This document shows, in pieces, positions 1 through 8,214 of a stretch of 18,156 nt of DNA. Within the stretch, counting starts at the first letter, position 1, and the number at the start of each line of letters is the position of its first letter. The notes under the pieces are model-generated. The model ran no database searches and was not told the DNA's origin. It saw only the letters and a program-made list of their open reading frames with translations. A program made the position numbers and the translations under genes. This stretch comes from Saprospiraceae bacterium (GTDB lineage: Bacteria > Bacteroidota > Bacteroidia > Bacteroidales > JAIPBB01). The DNA is taken from assembly GCA_021739805.1 (NCBI GenBank), contig JAIPBB010000079.1, forward strand, positions 1 through 18,156, given 5' to 3'.

Positions 1-1967
1 AAGGTGCCGGTGTTAATCTTGCTTGCGACAATGAAGGAAACACTTATTTAGCCGGTTATTTCAGAAGTGAATCATTCAAATTTGGTCCTTTTACATTAAG
101 CGGTGAAGGAACAGATAAAGCTTTTATTGCTAAAATAAGTGCCGAAGGAAAAATTGTATGGGCAAAAGCAATAACCGAAGGAAAAGCAAATTCAAAAGCT
201 GTTGGAATTGCAGTTAACAATGGAATAGTGTTTTTATCTGCAACTTTTGATAATGGAGATATTTTAATAGGAGATAAAATCTATAAAAATATGGGTAAGA
301 CTGATATTTTCTATTCAGCTTATTCTGCTTTAGATGGAAATTTTAAATGGGCAGGCACAGCAGGAAGAAGCGAAAATGATTATGCCGAAACTGTTGCTGT
401 TGACCAATCAGGTAATTGTTATTTATGCGGAAGGTCATTTGCTACTTATGGCGAAGAAATAAACATCGGTACGCATAAAATGACTGCTTCAAATAATTAC
501 AACAGCTTTATTGCAAAATTCGATATGCAAGGCAATTTTGTTTGGGTAAAACAAATGAAAGGTAAAGGTGGAGTTTATATTGATGGAATTGACATTTCAG
601 TTGATGGAGATATTTATGCGTGTGGTTTTCATGGCAAAGGAGTTCACACTATTATTGATACTTTATATTCCAGTAAATCTGCAGGCAATAATTTTATTAC
701 CAGAATATCAGCTGATGGAAACCAAAAATGGGTAAAAAACTTTCAATTTGAAATGCTCGGTAGAATTAATGGAATTGGTTTGGATAAAAATTCAAATTGC
801 TATATAGGTGGATTTTTAGGTGGCAGAGCATTATTCGACACTATTATGATTTCAGATGCTAATTCATCTTTATATAAAAACTTCATTTGCAAAGTTGATA
901 AAGATGGAAAAGTTCTAATGGCAAAATCACTAGGAAATAATGTGAATTCAAAAGCTATTGATATGATTGCTGTTGATAATATGGAAAATTGCTTTATGGC
1001 TGGTTATTTTACTGAAAGGGTTTCTGCTTTCGATGATATTATTATTACAAACAGAGGTCAATCCGATTCTTACATTATTAAAATTAAAACCTTTGTAAAA
1101 GCTGAACCAATAATTGCCCTTGTTAAAAAACCTGATAGTATCGCTGAACCGATTGCTAAATTACAAGAAACAGATAATGAACCGAATGATAATTACACCC
1201 AAAAACAAAAAGAGCTAAATGCAAAGAAAGAGGCTGAATTAAAAAAACAAAAAGAATTAGAAGCTCAAAAGGCTGCTGAGATTAAAAAACAAAAAGAATT
1301 AGAAGCAAAGAAGAACGCAGAACTAAAGAAAGTCAAAGAACTTCAGGCACAAAAAGAAGCTGAAATAGCAAGATTGAAAGAAGAAAAAGCTAAGAAAGAA
1401 GCTGAATTGAAAAAGCAAAAAGAACTTGAAGCCCAAAAGGCTGCTGAATTAAAAAAACAACAGGAACTTGATGCTGCAAAAGCTGCTGATTTAAAAAAAC
1501 AACAGGAACTTGAAGCTGCAAAAGCTGCTGAATTAAAAAAACAACAGGAACTTGAAGCTGCAAAAGCTGCTGAATTAAAAAAACAACAGGAACTTGAAGC
1601 TGCTAAAGCTACTAAATTAAAAAAACAGCAGGAACTCGAAGCTAAAAAGGCTGAAGAGCTTAAAAAGCAAAAAGAAATTGATAAACCTAAAGAATCTAAT
1701 AAGTTGATTGAAGAAAAAGTTGTGCCGGAAAGTAGTGAAATGGTTTTTCCAAACCCTACAAGCGGAGTGTTTTATATAAACTTACCTTCAAACACTAAAT
1801 CAGTCATAATCAAAGATGCTAGTGACAGTTTTGTATTCCATGACTTCAATCTTTACACTAAACCAACTAAAATAGAAATTAATTTAGGTGGAAACACAGG
1901 AACTTTTAATATCGAAATAACTTTAAAAGACGGAAAGAAAATTAAAAAGGAAATAATTAAAAATTAA
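1..1967 (+). CDS. Secreted beta-propeller protein with TolA-like charged helix and T9SS sorting domain (5' partial)
   Basis: The reading frame (codons starting at position 3) is open from the window edge, so the true start lies upstream; the GTG at 228 is internal. Up to about 1090 the protein has repeated blade-like units of the SBBP / YCF48 kind: a strand ending in FIAKFDMQGNFVWVK or FICKVDKDGKV, followed by a D-x-x-G-N-x-Y-x-x-G strand. From about 1197 to 1691 comes a long Lys/Glu/Ala/Gln segment of 14-residue repeats (AAELKKQQELEAAK), predicted to be one long helix and resembling TolA domain II in composition. The tail from 1743 (FPNPTSGVFYI, then short beta strands ending KKIKKEIIKN) fits the T9SS type A C-terminal domain, which directs export across the outer membrane and surface attachment or release. 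The substrate or binding partner is unknown. The three-part architecture is seen directly; the cell-surface role is inferred. Confidence 0.85.
   Translation, partial: GAGVNLACDNEGNTYLAGYFRSESFKFGPFTLSGEGTDKAFIAKISAEGKIVWAKAITEGKANSKAVGIAVNNGIVFLSATFDNGDILIGDKIYKNMGKTDIFYSAYSALDGNFKWAGTAGRSENDYAETVAVDQSGNCYLCGRSFATYGEEINIGTHKMTASNNYNSFIAKFDMQGNFVWVKQMKGKGGVYIDGIDISVDGDIYACGFHGKGVHTIIDTLYSSKSAGNNFITRISADGNQKWVKNFQFEMLGRINGIGLDKNSNCYIGGFLGGRALFDTIMISDANSSLYKNFICKVDKDGKVLMAKSLGNNVNSKAIDMIAVDNMENCFMAGYFTERVSAFDDIIITNRGQSDSYIIKIKTFVKAEPIIALVKKPDSIAEPIAKLQETDNEPNDNYTQKQKELNAKKEAELKKQKELEAQKAAEIKKQKELEAKKNAELKKVKELQAQKEAEIARLKEEKAKKEAELKKQKELEAQKAAELKKQQELDAAKAADLKKQQELEAAKAAELKKQQELEAAKAAELKKQQELEAAKATKLKKQQELEAKKAEELKKQKEIDKPKESNKLIEEKVVPESSEMVFPNPTSGVFYINLPSNTKSVIIKDASDSFVFHDFNLYTKPTKIEINLGGNTGTFNIEITLKDGKKIKKEIIKN
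1398..1691 (+). repeat. Tandem 42-bp coding repeat (14 residues per unit)
   Basis: Seven head-to-tail units start at 1398, 1440, 1482, 1524, 1566, 1608 and 1650. The central units (1440-1607) differ from each other by only one or two bases, while the outer ones are more degenerate (for example QKEL in place of QQEL). Each unit encodes AAELKKQQELEAAK or a variant, so gain or loss of units keeps the frame. Less regular relatives of the unit continue upstream to about 1197. The near-identity of the central copies suggests recent expansion by slippage or unequal recombination. Confidence 0.95.
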
Positions 1968-2014
1968 TATTTTAGTAAATTTATTTAGTATTTTTATTAA
2001 TCAAAATTATTACT

Positions 2015-2022
2015 TAAATTTG
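2015..2022 (+). promoter_or_regulatory. Candidate -7 promoter box for the histidine kinase pair
   Basis: TAAATTTG matches the Bacteroidota -7 consensus TAnnTTTG and lies 22 bases before the ATG at 2045, which would give a short leader. No convincing TTG -33 box is seen 17-23 bases upstream, so this is a weak single-box call in very AT-rich DNA. Confidence 0.35.
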
Positions 2023-2044
2023 TTTTTTTAATTACCACTTTGAT

Positions 2045-4147
2045 ATGAGAAAAAATTTATTACTATTTATTCTTCTATTGATTTTTTCAACTACTTTTTC
2101 TCAATCCAAACAGAAATCTAGTTCTGACAGGCTCTATAAAATCCACAAAAGAATTGTTGACCATGAAAAAAATATTGGTATAGATACCGCTTTCTATAAT
2201 CTTCTTGATTCATTTAAAATTGAACTTGACAACTATACTGAAAAGTATGGCTATGACGATGTCTATCATAATATAGCATTTTATTGGGGTCAGAAATATG
2301 CAGCTATCAACCCCCTGACAAGTATCGATTTTCTGAAGAAAAACATCATTTTTGCAATAAAAGACGAAAATTTTTATGCAATTGCCATAAATCAACATGA
2401 ATTAGGTAAAATTTATTTCAATCTTCAACAAATTGATAAAGCTATTTCCAGTTATTTAGAAACCAGCGAAATGTTCCTGAAACTCGAAGACTGGCCTGCA
2501 TATGCTTATAGTATAATCGATATAGCAAACGTCTATTTTTATAAAGGACAATTTGAAATTGCATCATCCTACTATGACGAAGCTTTTGATATTTTTAAAA
2601 ATAAACTTAATAAAGAAGATTTTTATTATGGGGCAGCCTTATGTTACCTTAATAAAGGATTAATAAATGACCGCCAGGAAAACTACGAATCTGCTTTAGA
2701 GAATTATAGAATAGCTCTTGCATTTAGAAAGAAAAATAAAAAAGAGAATCTGTATTCTTCAGTATATCAATCCATAGCTAACGCATTCGAACGCCTGAAC
2801 AATAAAGATTCTGCCTTATATTATTATAATCTTGCTGTAAAAAGTGATGAAAAATATCAAATGATTGATGAACTTTTTTACTCTTATATTGAATTAGGCG
2901 ATTTCTATAAAAGAAACAAAGAATTAAATAAATCAAAAGAGTTCTATATTAAAGCGTATAATCTTTCATTAAAAAATAATCAGGTAATTTATCAGGCTGC
3001 AATAACTTCCACACTTGGAGATTTCTACTTAAATATTGACCAAATAGATTCAGCAATTTACTATTTTGAGAAATCGTATTTTATTTCATTGAAACATAAA
3101 ATTATGATTTATAATAAAAAATCCAGCGAAAATCTTTACAATATATATAGCAAAACAGCTAATACTAATGCCCAATTAAAATATTTAAAGAGATTATTTG
3201 AAATAGAACAACTTGACAACACAGATAATACTTCCAAAATGCAAGTACAATATGAGTTTAACGAAAGAATCAAAGAAAAAGAACTGATGGAGTTAAAATC
3301 TCAACGTCAGAGGATATTTATAATTAGTATTTCGGTTATGGCTCTGCTACTAGCATCAATTGCTTTCATGTTTTTCAGGCAAAGAGTCAGGCTAAAAAAA
3401 ATAAATTCTCAACTTGAAATTAAAAACAAGAAGATTGAAAGCCAAACCAGGGATTATGAATTAATTAATATAAAACTTAAAAAGCTTGATGAATTTAAAG
3501 AAGGCTTGACCGGAATAATTGTTCATGACCTTAAAAATCCTATAAATTCAATTCTTCATCTCACAGAACTTTTGGATGAAAAAGATGAAAACCGGATTTT
3601 AATTAAAAATTTAGCAAATCAAATACTTAATATGGTTCACAATATTTTGGATGTTCAGAAATATGAAAATCTTAAGATGCCTATTGAATTAGGCACTTGC
3701 AGGATTAAAGAAATTACTGCTAATTTGATTAAACAAGAAGAATATCTTTCAACCGAAAAAAATCTAATTCTTAAAAATGAAATACCTGATAATTTAATTA
3801 TTGAAGCCGATTGTGAAAAACTTAGCAGGGTTTTTATAAATCTTATTACAAATGCAATAAAGTTTACTCCAAAAAATGGTACTATTACAATAGGGTACAA
3901 TTGTGAGAGTGAAGATGCTTGTTTCTTTGTTAAAGACACTGGAATTGGAATTGATAAAAGATTTCAGAAAGATATTTTTAATAAATTCATACAAGTGATT
4001 GCTGAAAAATCAGGAAAAGCACTATCCACAGGACTTGGACTAACATACTGCAAAATGGCCATAGAAGCTCATGGTGGCAAAATTTGGCTTGAAAGCGAAG
4101 TTGACAAAGGAAGTACTTTCTTTTTTACATTACCCAAAGCATTATAA
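2045..4147 (+). CDS. TPR-containing sensor histidine kinase (upstream tandem copy)
   Basis: A 700-residue membrane sensor kinase. An N-terminal signal peptide (MRKNLLLFILLLIF...FSQ) is followed by about 380 residues of helical TPR-type repeats, predicted periplasmic (A-x-x-Y-x-x-A patterns with D-SA-YYY motifs). One transmembrane helix lies at about 424-444, followed by a short coiled coil. The HisKA H-box is HDLKNP with His494 as the predicted phosphorylation site. The HATPase_c domain has its N box at about 599-608 (NLITNAIKFT), G1 box DTGIGID at 631 and G2 box GLGLTYC at 663. No receiver domain is fused and no response regulator lies nearby, so the output is unknown. It is followed 27 bases later by a close paralogue, probably in the same transcript. 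The kinase assignment is firm; the signal sensed is unknown. Confidence 0.93.
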   Translation: MRKNLLLFILLLIFSTTFSQSKQKSSSDRLYKIHKRIVDHEKNIGIDTAFYNLLDSFKIELDNYTEKYGYDDVYHNIAFYWGQKYAAINPLTSIDFLKKNIIFAIKDENFYAIAINQHELGKIYFNLQQIDKAISSYLETSEMFLKLEDWPAYAYSIIDIANVYFYKGQFEIASSYYDEAFDIFKNKLNKEDFYYGAALCYLNKGLINDRQENYESALENYRIALAFRKKNKKENLYSSVYQSIANAFERLNNKDSALYYYNLAVKSDEKYQMIDELFYSYIELGDFYKRNKELNKSKEFYIKAYNLSLKNNQVIYQAAITSTLGDFYLNIDQIDSAIYYFEKSYFISLKHKIMIYNKKSSENLYNIYSKTANTNAQLKYLKRLFEIEQLDNTDNTSKMQVQYEFNERIKEKELMELKSQRQRIFIISISVMALLLASIAFMFFRQRVRLKKINSQLEIKNKKIESQTRDYELINIKLKKLDEFKEGLTGIIVHDLKNPINSILHLTELLDEKDENRILIKNLANQILNMVHNILDVQKYENLKMPIELGTCRIKEITANLIKQEEYLSTEKNLILKNEIPDNLIIEADCEKLSRVFINLITNAIKFTPKNGTITIGYNCESEDACFFVKDTGIGIDKRFQKDIFNKFIQVIAEKSGKALSTGLGLTYCKMAIEAHGGKIWLESEVDKGSTFFFTLPKAL

Positions 4148-4174
4148 ATTACACTAAAACTACGATAGCATTAA

Positions 4175-6265
4175 ATGAAAAAAATCTTCATAGTTATTTT
4201 ATTATTTATTTCTATATCAGGATTTACTTATTCACAAGAAAAAAATGCTGCTGACGATTTAATAAAAAGACGTGATGAACTGTTATTATATGAAAACAGT
4301 ATTGGTAAAGACAGTATTTTTTATACAAAATTAGACACTTTCAAGAATCGTCTTGATAATTATATTCTCAAATTTGGTGCTAATGAAACTTATCATGAAG
4401 TTTCCGATTATTGGGGAAAGAAATATGCAGCAATTGACCCCTATGCCACTATTGAATTTTTCAAAAACAATATAAAGCTAGCTGAAAAAGATAACAATAA
4501 AAAAGCCATAGCTCTTAATCAGCATGAATTAGCTAAATTGTATTTTAATTTACAACAAGTTGAATATGCCATTGACAGCTATATCAAAACAAGCAAAATG
4601 TTTAAGGAAATGAAAGATTGGCATGCTTATGCTTATTGCATTATTGATATTGCAAATGTTTATTACTATAGAGAACAATTTAATATTGCATATTCTTATT
4701 ACGACGAAGCATTCAACATAATGAAGGATTTTCTGCCAAAAGAAGATTTTTATTATGGTGCGGCATTATGCTATATGAACAAAGGTTCAATTGAGGAAAG
4801 ACAAAAAAACTATAAGGCAGCATTAAAAAATTATAAAATTGCTTTTAATTACAAAAAGAAAAATAAAAAAGAAAACCAATACTCATATATTTACCATCAC
4901 ATTGCAGTTGCTTACGAAAACCTAAACAATACTGATTCAGCAATTTACTATTTCAATCTTGCAGTTGAAACTGACAATAAATATAATTTAGTGAATGAGC
5001 TTTTCTTTTCACATAAAAGATTTGGCGATTTTTATTTAAGAAATAAAAAAATCAATGAGTCAAAGGAACATTATATAAAAGCTTATTCTCTGGCTAAAAA
5101 AAATAATCAACAAATTAATCTTGCTGCTGTAACTGAAGCTTTAGGAAATTTATTTGTGCAAACTGAACAATATGATTCAGCTATTCTTTATTATGAAAAA
5201 GCTTTTAATATAGCTTCAAAAGAAAATATTATGCTTCAATGGAGAAATCTTGGTGCAAAGTTAATGAATCTTTATTCCAGGTTTGGTCAAAATGAACAAC
5301 AGTTAAAATATTTAAAATCGGTTTATGATTATGAAAAGCAGGCTAACACTGATAATTTATACAAAATTGAAGTTCAGTATGAGTTTAATGAAAGAATCAA
5401 AGAAAAAGAATTGATGGAGTTAAAATCTCAAAAGCAGCAGATATTCATGATCGGTATTTCTGTCATGACTCTCCTACTCGCATTTATTGCTTTTATGTTT
5501 TTCAGGCAAAGAGTAAAGCTTAAAAGAATTAACACAAAACTTGAAAATAAAAACAAAAAAATTGAAACACAGGCACGAAACTTAGAATTAGTTAACCATG
5601 AACTAAAAAAACTTGATGAATTTAAAGAAGGCTTGACGGGCTTACTTGTTCATGACCTGAAAAATCCTATAAATTCTATTCTTCATCTTACTGAACTAAT
5701 AGAAGAAAAGGATGAAAATCAAGCTTTAATCAGACAATGTGGAAATCAAACACTAAATTTGATTCACAATATTTTGGATGTTCATAAATATGAAAATCTT
5801 GAAATGCCACTTGATTTATGTTTATGTAAAATTAAAGAAATTACTGATAAATCAATCAGGCAGGAAAAATATCTTTCTAATGAAAAAAACATAATTATCG
5901 AAAATACTATTCCAGATTCTTTGGTTATTGAAGTTGATTGTGAAAAGTTAGAAAGAGTATTAACAAATCTTATAACTAATGCAATAAAATTCACTCCCAA
6001 TAATGGTTCTATAACTATTGGTTATAATGACCAGGAAAACTGCTTCTTTGTCAAAGACACAGGAATGGGAATTGATAAAGAATTTCAGAAAAAAATATTT
6101 AATAAATTCTCACAAGTGATTGCTAAAAAATCAGGAAAAGCATTATCTACAGGACTTGGTCTCACCTTCTGTAAATTGGCTATTGAAGCTCATGGCGGTA
6201 AAATATGGCTTGAAAGCGAAGCTGGCAAGGGAAGCACTTTCTTTTTTACGCTGCCGAAAAAATAG
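4175..6265 (+). CDS. TPR-containing sensor histidine kinase (downstream tandem copy)
   Basis: A 696-residue paralogue of the preceding gene with the same order of parts: signal peptide (ending YSQ), periplasmic TPR region, one transmembrane helix at about 423-443, HisKA with HDLKNP and His493, N box NLITNAIKFT, G1 DTGMGID at 628 and G2 GLGLTFC at 660. The stretch just before the membrane (YEFNERIKEKELMELKSQ) is identical in both proteins, and the cytoplasmic halves are more alike than the TPR halves. All catalytic boxes are intact in both copies, so neither looks like a decaying duplicate. The pair may sense different ligands or form heterodimers; this is inference. No cognate regulator is present in the window. 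The next gene is convergent, with only 40 bases between the stop codons. Confidence 0.93.
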   Translation: MKKIFIVILLFISISGFTYSQEKNAADDLIKRRDELLLYENSIGKDSIFYTKLDTFKNRLDNYILKFGANETYHEVSDYWGKKYAAIDPYATIEFFKNNIKLAEKDNNKKAIALNQHELAKLYFNLQQVEYAIDSYIKTSKMFKEMKDWHAYAYCIIDIANVYYYREQFNIAYSYYDEAFNIMKDFLPKEDFYYGAALCYMNKGSIEERQKNYKAALKNYKIAFNYKKKNKKENQYSYIYHHIAVAYENLNNTDSAIYYFNLAVETDNKYNLVNELFFSHKRFGDFYLRNKKINESKEHYIKAYSLAKKNNQQINLAAVTEALGNLFVQTEQYDSAILYYEKAFNIASKENIMLQWRNLGAKLMNLYSRFGQNEQQLKYLKSVYDYEKQANTDNLYKIEVQYEFNERIKEKELMELKSQKQQIFMIGISVMTLLLAFIAFMFFRQRVKLKRINTKLENKNKKIETQARNLELVNHELKKLDEFKEGLTGLLVHDLKNPINSILHLTELIEEKDENQALIRQCGNQTLNLIHNILDVHKYENLEMPLDLCLCKIKEITDKSIRQEKYLSNEKNIIIENTIPDSLVIEVDCEKLERVLTNLITNAIKFTPNNGSITIGYNDQENCFFVKDTGMGIDKEFQKKIFNKFSQVIAKKSGKALSTGLGLTFCKLAIEAHGGKIWLESEAGKGSTFFFTLPKK

Positions 6266-6305
6266 GAATGATTTGTTTGAAATGAAATTCACTAAAGCAT
6301 TATTG

Positions 6306-7220
6306 TTATTTCTTTTTTAATTCTTCAATCTGTTGTTTAGAAAATTCCTTTGCTCGCTCATCACCGTGTTTTATTGTTAGTTTATAGTATTTAATTGCAT
6401 TTTTATTATCGCCTTTTAATTTGTAAGCTTGTGCAATATTACTTAAAACGACGTAATCAGTGGGTGCTAACTTCTCAGCCTTTAAAAGAGCTTCTAATGC
6501 AGGTTCGTAGTTCTCTTTTAAAATATAAACAATTGATAAATTTGACAAACTCTCAACATGATCAGGATAATATTTAAGAACTTCTTCTGCAATTTGTTTC
6601 ATATTATCAAGCAGCTCATCATCTTCAGTGTCATATAGTTGTATTTGATAACCCTGAATTGCCCCCAACATAAATTCTTTAGGGTCTTCAACTGCTTTGT
6701 TATCTGTCCATGTCCAATTGTTTTTTATGCTTGCTGAATATTCAATTGTTTTAATAATTTCTGATGTAAAGTCCTCCCAGTTTTCTAACTCACCATACAT
6801 ATATGCTTTACCAAAACGTATATCAAGACGTGATGGATTTTTTGATATTCCCATGTCTGCATAGTCAAAGCCCTTTTGTAATAAATCAGGGTCGTAATAA
6901 GTGTTACTATAAATATAGCCAATTGGATCTTTACTTGATGTGTCGTTATCCATCACCTGGAGCACTTCTTCTCCTTCCGGAGGATTATTGCCAATTTCAA
7001 GTATTTCCTTCTTGCTCAAATTCACATAATAGTTAAAATAAGCAACATACAATTCCGGGTCGTTGCTATCAGATGCTTCCCATTTGCTTAAAAGTTCAAC
7101 CTGACCAAGACTATCCTTATCGGAAACAAGCTTATTAAATTGTTGTTTAAATGTTTGTCCAATTGCCTGATTGAAAAGCAAAATCAAGGCAAAAATTAAA
7201 AATGTTGTTTGATTCTTCAT
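6306..7220 (-). CDS. Exported tetratricopeptide repeat protein
   Basis: A 304-residue protein with a clear signal peptide (hydrophobic FLIFALILLF, cleavage probably after AIGQ), so it is probably periplasmic. The C-terminal part, about residues 218-295, contains two to three canonical TPR units (ESLSNLSIVYILKENYEPAL, then NIAQAYKLKGDNKNAIKYY). The middle part is helical and acidic, with a YIYSNTYYDPDLLQKGFDYAD stretch that may be degenerate TPR. There is no catalytic motif, so a scaffold or binding role is likely, with unknown partner. It starts with ATG 58 bases after the GHMP kinase stop. No promoter box is seen in that gap, so it may be the third gene of the HMG-CoA reductase transcript, although a role in isoprenoid synthesis is not implied by its sequence. 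Confidence 0.8.
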   Translation of the reverse strand: MKNQTTFLIFALILLFNQAIGQTFKQQFNKLVSDKDSLGQVELLSKWEASDSNDPELYVAYFNYYVNLSKKEILEIGNNPPEGEEVLQVMDNDTSSKDPIGYIYSNTYYDPDLLQKGFDYADMGISKNPSRLDIRFGKAYMYGELENWEDFTSEIIKTIEYSASIKNNWTWTDNKAVEDPKEFMLGAIQGYQIQLYDTEDDELLDNMKQIAEEVLKYYPDHVESLSNLSIVYILKENYEPALEALLKAEKLAPTDYVVLSNIAQAYKLKGDNKNAIKYYKLTIKHGDERAKEFSKQQIEELKKK

Positions 7221-7278
7221 TGTTGTATGTTTTTGTTTTGGTTGGTATTAGTGCTTCATATCGCTTGTATGCTTAAAA

Positions 7279-8205
7279 TTACCCATTCTTCACCATTTCA
7301 TCAAAACTATAGATAACTTTCAACTTATGCTTTTTAAAATATTCTATTACTTTATCATAGCTCAAATTTGATGTTACCATAATAAAATCGCCACCCCAGG
7401 CACCAAGTGATTTTATTTCACCATCAAAATCAGAAAAATGTGAATCTTTAATTCTTTTCTTCTTAATTGCTTTTGAAACAATGGTTTCATGCTCAATTAT
7501 TGCTTTATCAAAATCATCTAATCGTTTTGAAAATGCAAGTTCTTTTGTTAATTCAGAAATTTCGTCTAAAATTTTAGTATTAGGTTTATAACGCTTTTTG
7601 AAATCTAAGATGCTTTCCAGAGAGCTTTGCTTTTTGCCTAAATAGACAAAATAAATATTACCATTGAAATCGGGTATAAAACTAACATCAAACTGTTCGG
7701 GCAATCCATTTTTTAATTGATAAAGAATTGGCTTATTTGAGCGGGCACAGGCAATATCATATCCTGAACCTTTAAAAGCTTGTTCATTAAGTTTGTATGG
7801 GTCAATATCAGCCCAATAAGCAATATTTGAAATAAGTGTTGAACTGCTACCTAAACCGTACTTTCTATCAAAATTTAGATTTGAATTGACTTGTAAGCCA
7901 ACAGTTGTTCTCAGAAAGTCTTTATTGAAATTCGAAGCTATGGACAATATTTCGGCTAAATTTTCTGCGATTTGATTTTCGTTGCTCGAAAGTATCTCAA
8001 AGTTATTTTTTCTAAAATTAGCCGTAAACCAAAGTTTGTTATTCTCATATGATTTCCAGTTGATTATTTCGGTATTGTCCGATTCTGTTACTTCCAGATA
8101 TTGTCCGAATTTTACCGGAACAGCTAAAGCTAAAGCACCATCAAGGACGAAATATTCTCCTGAGATTAGTAATTTTCCGTTTGAATAGTATTCTTTAGTT
8201 TTCAA
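7279..8205 (-). CDS. GYDIA-type GHMP kinase
   Basis: A 308-residue small-molecule kinase of the GHMP (galacto-, homoserine, mevalonate, phosphomevalonate kinase) superfamily. Motif 1 is GKLLISGEYFVLDGA at 10-24, the phosphate-binding loop is YGLGSSSTL at about 116-124, the family signature SGYDIA is at 147-152, and the C-terminal glycine motif GAWGGDF is at 268-274. The GYDIA subgroup is known from Bacteroidota next to HMG-CoA reductase, and a mevalonate or phosphomevalonate kinase role is the natural inference, but the substrate is not proven by sequence. Only 9 bases separate it from the HMG-CoA reductase stop, suggesting translational coupling. The frame has an in-frame TAA two codons before the TTG at 8205, and the next residues match the family N-terminus, so TTG is the likely start. 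Function within the mevalonate branch is probable. Confidence 0.87.
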   Translation of the reverse strand: MKTKEYYSNGKLLISGEYFVLDGALALAVPVKFGQYLEVTESDNTEIINWKSYENNKLWFTANFRKNNFEILSSNENQIAENLAEILSIASNFNKDFLRTTVGLQVNSNLNFDRKYGLGSSSTLISNIAYWADIDPYKLNEQAFKGSGYDIACARSNKPILYQLKNGLPEQFDVSFIPDFNGNIYFVYLGKKQSSLESILDFKKRYKPNTKILDEISELTKELAFSKRLDDFDKAIIEHETIVSKAIKKKRIKDSHFSDFDGEIKSLGAWGGDFIMVTSNLSYDKVIEYFKKHKLKVIYSFDEMVKNG

Positions 8206-8214
8206 GTTTTCTTA

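Noticed and set aside
228..230. GTG as the start of the first gene
   Set aside because: The same frame is open back to the window edge and encodes the same blade-type repeat (SAEGKIVWAKA), so the gene begins upstream.
1398..1691. CRISPR array or minisatellite unrelated to coding
   Set aside because: The 42-bp units are directly adjacent with no unique spacers, lie in frame in a coding region and are constrained at the protein level.
6120..6320. Plus-strand 66-residue open frame at the end of the second kinase
   Set aside because: It is an out-of-frame shadow of the ATPase G2 region and overlaps the convergent TPR gene.
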